A stretch of DNA of 10,258 nt from PALSA-243 sp036268375 (GTDB lineage Bacteria > Acidobacteriota > Terriglobia > Bryobacterales > Bryobacteraceae). Where the stretch lies: contig DATAUH010000090.1 of the NCBI GenBank assembly GCA_036268375.1, positions 1 to 10,258 of the forward strand, in the 5' to 3' direction. The notes beneath the pieces were generated by a model. The model made no database searches and was not told where the DNA came from. It saw nothing but the letters and a program-made list of their open reading frames with translations. Numbering within the stretch: the stretch's first letter is position 1; the number at the start of each line of letters is the position of its first letter. Of the stretch, positions 6,451-10,258 are shown one piece after another. A program made the position numbers and the translations under genes.

Positions 6451-8076
6451 ATGCTGCACTTTGTTTTCGCATGGTTCCTGGCCTTCTTGGTATTCACACC
6501 CGCCCGGGTAGAGGGTGCGCAGCAGCATAATCATGCATCGGACCAACCGGAGCGGATGGGAACAGTCCACTTCGACACGTCATGCAGTCCTGAGGTGCGC
6601 GACGAATTCGACCTGGCGGTGGCGACTTTACATTCCTTTGGCTACCGGAAGTCAGCGGAGTTATTTGCTGACGTATTGAGCAAAGATCCCAGTTGCAGCA
6701 TGGCAGAGTGGGGCATTGCGATGAGCCACTACCGCCAATTGTGGGATCCGCCGACAAAAGACGATTTAAGGATCGGCCTGGAAGCCGCTCAAGAAGGTTT
6801 GTCGATGGGACCGAAGACTCAAAGGGAACGCGACTATTTGGGCGCTATCCAGGTTTTCTATCAGAATGCAGGCTCAGAAAGTCACAGAATCCGCGCCAAA
6901 CGGTATGAGACTTCGATGGAGTCGCTGTACGGCCGGTATCCGCAGGACAGCGAAGCTGCCATCTTTTATGCCTTGTCTTTGATCGCAAATGCTCCGCTCA
7001 ATGACAAGACTTACGCGAATCAGAAGAAGGCGACCCAAATTCTCGAACCGATCCTCCTGCAGCAGCCGCGACAGCCGGGGGTCGCGCACTACATCATCCA
7101 TGCCGACGATAATCCGGTGCTGGCTCAGCTGGCTTTGGATGCGGCGAAGCACTATTCCCAGATTGCTCCTGACTCGCCTCACGCCCTGCATATGCCCTCT
7201 CACATTTTTACCAGGCTCGGTTTATGGGACGACTCCATCGCCTCAAACCTTGCTTCGGCCGCGAGCGCTCGCAAACAGAAGCTGGCCGGCGACGAGTTAC
7301 ACGCTCTGGATTACTTACTCTATGCGTATCTGCAAACGGGGCGCATAACGGAAGCCCACGAACTGACTCAACAACTTCCGGTTGTCGAACCGGGCGATGC
7401 GGCCCGCTATGCCGGGCGATACGCGACCGCTGCGATACCAGCGCGGTATTGGATAGAGCGTCAGCAGTGGGCCGCTGCCGCAGCCCTTCCCTTGCCTCCA
7501 CAAACCTCCCCGCGGGACGCATATGCGTCGACTCAGGCAACTCTTTATTTCGCCCGCGCGCTGGGGGCATCGAGACTCGGGGACATTAAGACGGCGCAGG
7601 CAGCAATGCAACCGCTGCTGTCGTTGCGTGACGCGCTCGTGCAGAGCGGCGACGGCGATGCGGATCAGGTGAATGTTCAATTGAAGATTGTGGGTGCCTG
7701 GCTCAAGTGGGTAGACGGTGATCACAATGCGGCCGTGCAAGAGATGAAAATCGCCGCAGAAATGGAAGACGCAACCGAAAAATCGCCGGTCAGTCCAGGC
7801 TCCATCGCTCCCGCGCGGGAGATGCTGGGCGATATGTTGCTTTTGGCAAAGCAGCCGAAGCTCGCGTTGACGGCCTATGAATCGGCCTTGAAATCCACCC
7901 CTGGACGCCTCAGGGCAGAATACGGCGCCGCTGTTTCCGCCCAGGAAGCAGGACTGCGGGCCGCCGCGGAGCGGCATTACCGCATGCTGCTCACGAACTG
8001 CAGCCACGCCGATTCAGACCTTCCGGAATTGGCAAAAATCCAGTTTTCCAAGAAATTCGCAACGACGAGGCCCTAG
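6451..8076 (+). CDS. Exported tetratricopeptide-repeat protein of unknown function
   Basis: The 541-residue product begins with a hydrophobic signal segment (MLHFVFAWFLAFLVFT) and a likely cleavage near residue 23, before a His-containing QQHNH. Then comes a pattern I recognise from a widespread TPR family: HFDTSCSPEVRDEFDLAVATLHSF from residue 40 (C45), DPSCSMAEWGIAMSHY, KTQRERDYLGAI, DSEAAIFYALSL, and QPGVAHYIIHADDNP, then SPHALHMPSHIFTRLGLWDDSI around 243-260. Helical TPR-like pairs continue to the end, including PKLALTAYESALKSTPGRLRAEYG near 470-490. TPR arrays bind partner proteins and no catalytic domain is visible. Conserved-looking histidines (H213, H217, H244, H247, H251) and cysteines (C45, C82) could bind metal or form a disulfide, which is inference. 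It is divergent from the GH38-like gene and likely periplasmic. Length fits full-length family members. Confidence 0.8.
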   Translation: MLHFVFAWFLAFLVFTPARVEGAQQHNHASDQPERMGTVHFDTSCSPEVRDEFDLAVATLHSFGYRKSAELFADVLSKDPSCSMAEWGIAMSHYRQLWDPPTKDDLRIGLEAAQEGLSMGPKTQRERDYLGAIQVFYQNAGSESHRIRAKRYETSMESLYGRYPQDSEAAIFYALSLIANAPLNDKTYANQKKATQILEPILLQQPRQPGVAHYIIHADDNPVLAQLALDAAKHYSQIAPDSPHALHMPSHIFTRLGLWDDSIASNLASAASARKQKLAGDELHALDYLLYAYLQTGRITEAHELTQQLPVVEPGDAARYAGRYATAAIPARYWIERQQWAAAAALPLPPQTSPRDAYASTQATLYFARALGASRLGDIKTAQAAMQPLLSLRDALVQSGDGDADQVNVQLKIVGAWLKWVDGDHNAAVQEMKIAAEMEDATEKSPVSPGSIAPAREMLGDMLLLAKQPKLALTAYESALKSTPGRLRAEYGAAVSAQEAGLRAAAERHYRMLLTNCSHADSDLPELAKIQFSKKFATTRP

Positions 8077-8436
8077 CCGCGGGTCCCGTCATGAGAATTC
8101 CCGGCCGCGAAGTGCATATCCACGTCTATCTTCGCTCGAAACGCGGGAGAAGTGCCGGGCCGTTGTCATTACCGTTGAAGCAGGTGGGATCGACGAAAAT
8201 CAGGCCCACAACTTCCTTCGGGTACAGGCCAGCAAAAGCGCGAATACGCGAACCTCCCCAGGAACGACCAACCAAGATTTGACCCTCTCCATCTTGCGGA
8301 CATACACTTGTCAACTCAAGGGAAAAGCAACATCTGTAATTCACGTGGAACGTTGCCGGTCCAGCGGGACTAAGTTCGTGCCGGGTGCTACAACTCATCG
8401 GGATCAATTTAGAGAAGGTGGAGATAAGAGTCCGTC
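8077..8436. other. Intergenic region holding a decayed hydrolase fragment
   Basis: This 360-bp region between the TPR-protein and yceI-like genes has no intact gene. Its recognisable content is the minus-strand alpha/beta-hydrolase fragment listed separately. The part next to yceI (about 8330-8436) must carry that gene's promoter, but I cannot identify clear promoter boxes. No terminator hairpin with a T-run is seen after the TPR gene. Confidence 0.5.
8126..8330 (-). pseudogene. Alpha/beta-hydrolase fragment around the nucleophile elbow
   Basis: On the minus strand, ILVGRSWGGSRIRAFAGLYP followed by KEVVGLIFVDPT is the nucleophile-elbow region of alpha/beta-hydrolase fold enzymes (consensus-like LVGHSWGG...R.FA..YP..V.GLV.VDP), with the serine nucleophile retained. 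The open frame is only about 93 codons (8126-8407). Its N-terminal part lacks the oxyanion loop and earlier strands. After VDPT the similarity fades until a TAG at 8126-8128, so the cap, catalytic acid and catalytic histidine are absent. A full enzyme would be about 250-350 residues. The elbow reads GRSWGG rather than the more usual GHSxGG. The right boundary is approximate. I read it as a relic of a deleted gene, although a small expressed protein cannot be excluded. Confidence 0.6.
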
Positions 8437-9090
8437 ATGACGGGAAAACCACACGTTGTCATCACAACTCACTTGGCCGCTATTGTTTTGCTGGCTCTTC
8501 TGGCTGGCGCAAGCGCTAGAGCGCAAACGCAAAGCTGGTACCTCGACCCGAACCATTCGGCGGCGCAGTTTGCAGTGCGCCACATGGGAATCTCCACCGT
8601 CAGAGGAGCCTTTACCAAAATAGGCGGCGTGGTCGTGGATTCTCCGGACCTGGGCAAGGCTTCTGTGAATGTGACCATCGATGCCAGTTCCATAGATACT
8701 CGCGTGGAAATGCGTGACAAGGACCTGCGCAGCGACCACTTCTTCGATGTCGCGAAGTATCCGACGATCACCTTTCAATCGAAAAAAGTGGAATCAGCCG
8801 GTGCTGGGAAGTTGAAGATCACCGGCGATCTGACGATGCATGGCGTCACCAAGGAAGCCGTTCTGGATGTGGATGGCCCCACGCCTCCAGTGAAAGATCC
8901 GAGAGGAAGCTTGCGCCGCGGCGTTTCTGCTACGACCACGATTAGCCGGGCGGACTATGGAATGAATTACGATGCACCCATGGTCGGGGACCAGATCGCA
9001 ATCCAACTGGATGTGGAACTGGTAGACAAAGCGCCGGGTCCACCGCGATCGGGTCCAGGTGGCCCGCCACCACCGCCGCCCGCAAACTAG
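8437..9090 (+). CDS. Exported YceI-family protein with proline-rich tail
   Basis: The 217-residue product has a signal peptide (hydrophobic residues 13-25, likely cleavage after ARA at residue 29). A complete YceI domain follows: WYLDPNHSAAQFAVRHMGIS from residue 34, TVRGAF, the central MRDKDLRSDHFFDVAKYPTITF, LTMHGVTKEAVLDVD, and the final SRADYGMNYDAPMVGDQIAIQLDVEL. YceI proteins form a lipocalin-like beta-barrel that binds polyisoprenoid or similar amphiphiles in the periplasm. The C-terminus adds a short Pro/Gly-rich tail (about residues 200-217, ending in six prolines and AN) not found in E. coli YceI. The ATG at 8437 is preceded by GGAG at 8420-8423, 13 nt away, and a closer purine run. 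The stop TAG at 9088-9090 overlaps the IS insertion point: TA comes from the target and G is the first base of the element. Confidence 0.9.
   Translation: MTGKPHVVITTHLAAIVLLALLAGASARAQTQSWYLDPNHSAAQFAVRHMGISTVRGAFTKIGGVVVDSPDLGKASVNVTIDASSIDTRVEMRDKDLRSDHFFDVAKYPTITFQSKKVESAGAGKLKITGDLTMHGVTKEAVLDVDGPTPPVKDPRGSLRRGVSATTTISRADYGMNYDAPMVGDQIAIQLDVELVDKAPGPPRSGPGGPPPPPPAN
9088..9089. other. TA target-site duplication, left copy
   Basis: This TA pairs with the TA at 10253-10254 on the other side of the element. With the flanking C (9087) and G (10255) it reconstitutes the empty site CTAG. It also forms the first two bases of the yceI stop codon. Confidence 0.8.
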
Positions 9091-9102
9091 TGTAGTCCGC
9101 CA
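9090..9102 (+). repeat. Left terminal inverted repeat of the IS630-family element
   Basis: GTGTAGTCCGCCA matches the reverse complement of 10240-10252 with one mismatch. It begins directly after the TA at 9088-9089. Confidence 0.85.
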
Positions 9103-9111
9103 CACAGATGG

Positions 9112-10185
9112 TCATTTATGAAGAGCGGTGCGAGCGCGGGTGACTTTTCCGAGGATGTCGGAAGCCTTTGCTGTCCAGATAAAGGGCTTTGGATTCTCGT
9201 TGTGCAGGTCGATGTAATGGCCGATGGCGTTGATCAATTGTTCGAGATCCTGGAAGACTCCGCGGCGGATCTGGTTCGCGGTCAGATCGCGAAAGAACCG
9301 CTCGATCATGTTGAGCCAAGAGGCGGAGGTGGGCGTAAAGCGCACGTGGAAACGCCTATGTCTGGTGAACCAGCGCTGCACGCGCGGATGCTTGTGGGTC
9401 GCGTAGTTGTCGCAGATGAGATAGATTTGCTTCTCTTCCGGTATCGTTTCGTCGATCAGGCGCAGGAAACGGAGCCATTCTTGATGGCGATGCCGCTGCT
9501 GGCAGAGCCCATAGACTTCGCCGGTCGCGGTATCGAGGGCGGCGAACAGGGTGGTTGTGCCATTGCGCTTGTAATCGTGCGTCATGGTCGCGCCACGGCC
9601 CTTCTTCAGAGGCAAACCGGGCTGTGTGCGATCCAACGCTTGAATCTGGCTCTTCTCGTCGATGGAAAGGACCAGCGCGTGTTCCGGTGGGTTGAGATAC
9701 AGCCCGACGATAGCCTCCAGTTTCTCAGCAAACTGAGGATCGTTGCTAACCTTGAAGCTCTCGACGCGATGCGGCTTCAGTCCATGCGTGCGCCAGATGC
9801 GGCCCACGCTGGATTCGGAGATACCAATTTCGCGGGCCATCGTGCTCCGCGACCAATGCGTGGCTCCGGCAGGTTTCAACTGCGTCGTCTTGGCAACCAC
9901 CTGGGCAGCGACCTCGGCCGAGATAAGAGGTGCCCGGCCCGGTCTCGGCGCGTCTTTCATCAATCCCTCGATGCCCAGTTCGCGAAACCGGTCTCGCCAA
10001 AGCGCGGCCATGCGTGGAGCAACCCCCAATCGCTCCGCAATCTCCTTGTTTTGCATCCCCGCGGCGGCCAGCAGAATAATCCGGCTCCGCTGGACCACGC
10101 GAACCGGCGTAGTGCGCCGACGCGACAATTTCTCCAATGCAAGCCGCCCTTCGGAACTCAATTCAATTGCCGGTGCTACACGCAT
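9112..10185 (-). CDS. IS630-family transposase
   Basis: The 357-residue protein is full length for the family. Residues about 28-75 form a helix-turn-helix (SRIILLAAAGMQNKEIAERL then GVAPRMAALWRDRF), followed by the linker DAPRPGRAP and a second DNA-binding segment (MAREIGISESSVGRIWRTHG near 116-135). The DDE catalytic core shows LSIDEKSQIQALDRTQPGLP (D176), LICDNYATHKHP (D259) and SASWLNMIERFF (E295), with 35 residues between the last two acids, as in the IS630/Tc1 group. It catalyses cut-and-paste-type transposition at TA. The start is ATG at 10183-10185, with GGTGAG about 5 nt upstream. No frameshift is seen, unlike some IS630 members that need one. It is convergent with yceI, the two stops being about 20 bp apart. 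Confidence 0.95.
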   Translation of the reverse strand: MRVAPAIELSSEGRLALEKLSRRRTTPVRVVQRSRIILLAAAGMQNKEIAERLGVAPRMAALWRDRFRELGIEGLMKDAPRPGRAPLISAEVAAQVVAKTTQLKPAGATHWSRSTMAREIGISESSVGRIWRTHGLKPHRVESFKVSNDPQFAEKLEAIVGLYLNPPEHALVLSIDEKSQIQALDRTQPGLPLKKGRGATMTHDYKRNGTTTLFAALDTATGEVYGLCQQRHRHQEWLRFLRLIDETIPEEKQIYLICDNYATHKHPRVQRWFTRHRRFHVRFTPTSASWLNMIERFFRDLTANQIRRGVFQDLEQLINAIGHYIDLHNENPKPFIWTAKASDILGKVTRARTALHK

Positions 10186-10239
10186 ATCCGCTCACCCCAT
10201 CGTATGAGATGAACACCCAGATATAACTGATCCTATTTA

Positions 10240-10252
10240 TGACGGACTACAC
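10240..10252 (-). repeat. Right terminal inverted repeat of the IS630-family element
   Basis: TGACGGACTACAC is the inverted partner of the left end with one mismatch. It is followed by the duplicated TA at 10253-10254. Confidence 0.85.
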
Positions 10253-10258
10253 TAGCAT

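Larger units (their letters stand above)
9090..10252 (-). mobile_element. IS630-family insertion sequence, apparently complete
   Basis: The 1163-bp element carries one transposase gene and has matching ends: GTGTAGTCCGCCA at 9090-9102 and, as reverse complement, GTGTAGTCCGTCA at 10240-10252 (one mismatch in 13). It is flanked by TA on both sides (9088-9089 and 10253-10254), the target duplication expected for IS630/Tc1-type elements. The outer bases C (9087) and G (10255) rebuild CTAG as the empty site, the known preferred target of IS630. Intact ends, duplication and transposase suggest recent or still mobile DNA. Exact ends are inferred from repeat and TA positions. Confidence 0.88.

Noticed and set aside
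7315..8007. Minus-strand open frame of about 230 codons inside the TPR-protein gene
   Set aside because: It has no domain or ribosome site and lies wholly within a well-supported gene; it is an antisense shadow.
9118..10212. Long plus-strand open frame (about 364 codons) opposite the transposase
   Set aside because: It mirrors the transposase gene, shows no recognisable domain, and arises from the GC-rich codon pattern of the minus strand. The minus-strand DDE transposase explains the sequence.
1..10258. CRISPR array, tRNA, rRNA or defence system
   Set aside because: I saw no regularly spaced repeats, no cloverleaf-like or rRNA sequence, and no recognisable defence genes. The only mobile gene is the IS630 transposase.

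Overview
This is a GC-rich (roughly 60 percent by eye) bacterial window. The organism is probably an acidobacterium or a similar soil bacterium. That rests on the protein styles seen: a Tat-exported divergent glycosidase, a TPR protein of the 'HFxxSC...LHSF' type, and a DoxX-like protein next to an NmrA-like reductase. No taxonomic marker gene is present, so this is inference.

Layout. Positions 1-1533 (+) hold the 3' part of a multidomain redox gene: the end of a membrane fatty-acid desaturase, a Rieske [2Fe-2S] domain and an NqrF-like FAD/NADH reductase in one polypeptide. Convergent to it on the minus strand are an NmrA-like NAD(P)-binding protein (2007-2915) and, in the same frame just after its stop, a small DoxX-like membrane protein (1581-1973). 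Upstream of these lies a short remnant resembling the C-terminus of a phosphoesterase (3027-3229), then a large exported GH38-like glycoside hydrolase (3230-5908, minus) with atypical metal-site motifs. A roughly 540-bp region (5909-6450) with several inverted repeats separates it from a divergent gene for a secreted TPR protein (6451-8076, +). A degraded alpha/beta-hydrolase fragment (minus, about 8126-8330) lies before an exported YceI-family protein (8437-9090, +). The window ends with an apparently intact IS630-family element (9090-10252), inserted exactly in the yceI stop codon at a CTAG target without changing the encoded protein.

How the genes fit together. The first gene looks like a self-contained NADH-to-desaturase electron chain. 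The NmrA and DoxX genes look like one transcription unit. The hydrolase, TPR and YceI proteins all carry export signals and probably act outside the cytoplasm, but nothing seen ties them into one pathway. Two gene remnants plus an IS with intact ends suggest a region undergoing rearrangement and decay. I see no CRISPR array, rRNA, tRNA or phage module. The most unusual observations are the desaturase-Rieske-reductase fusion, the divergent GH38 active site and the silent IS insertion in a stop codon.
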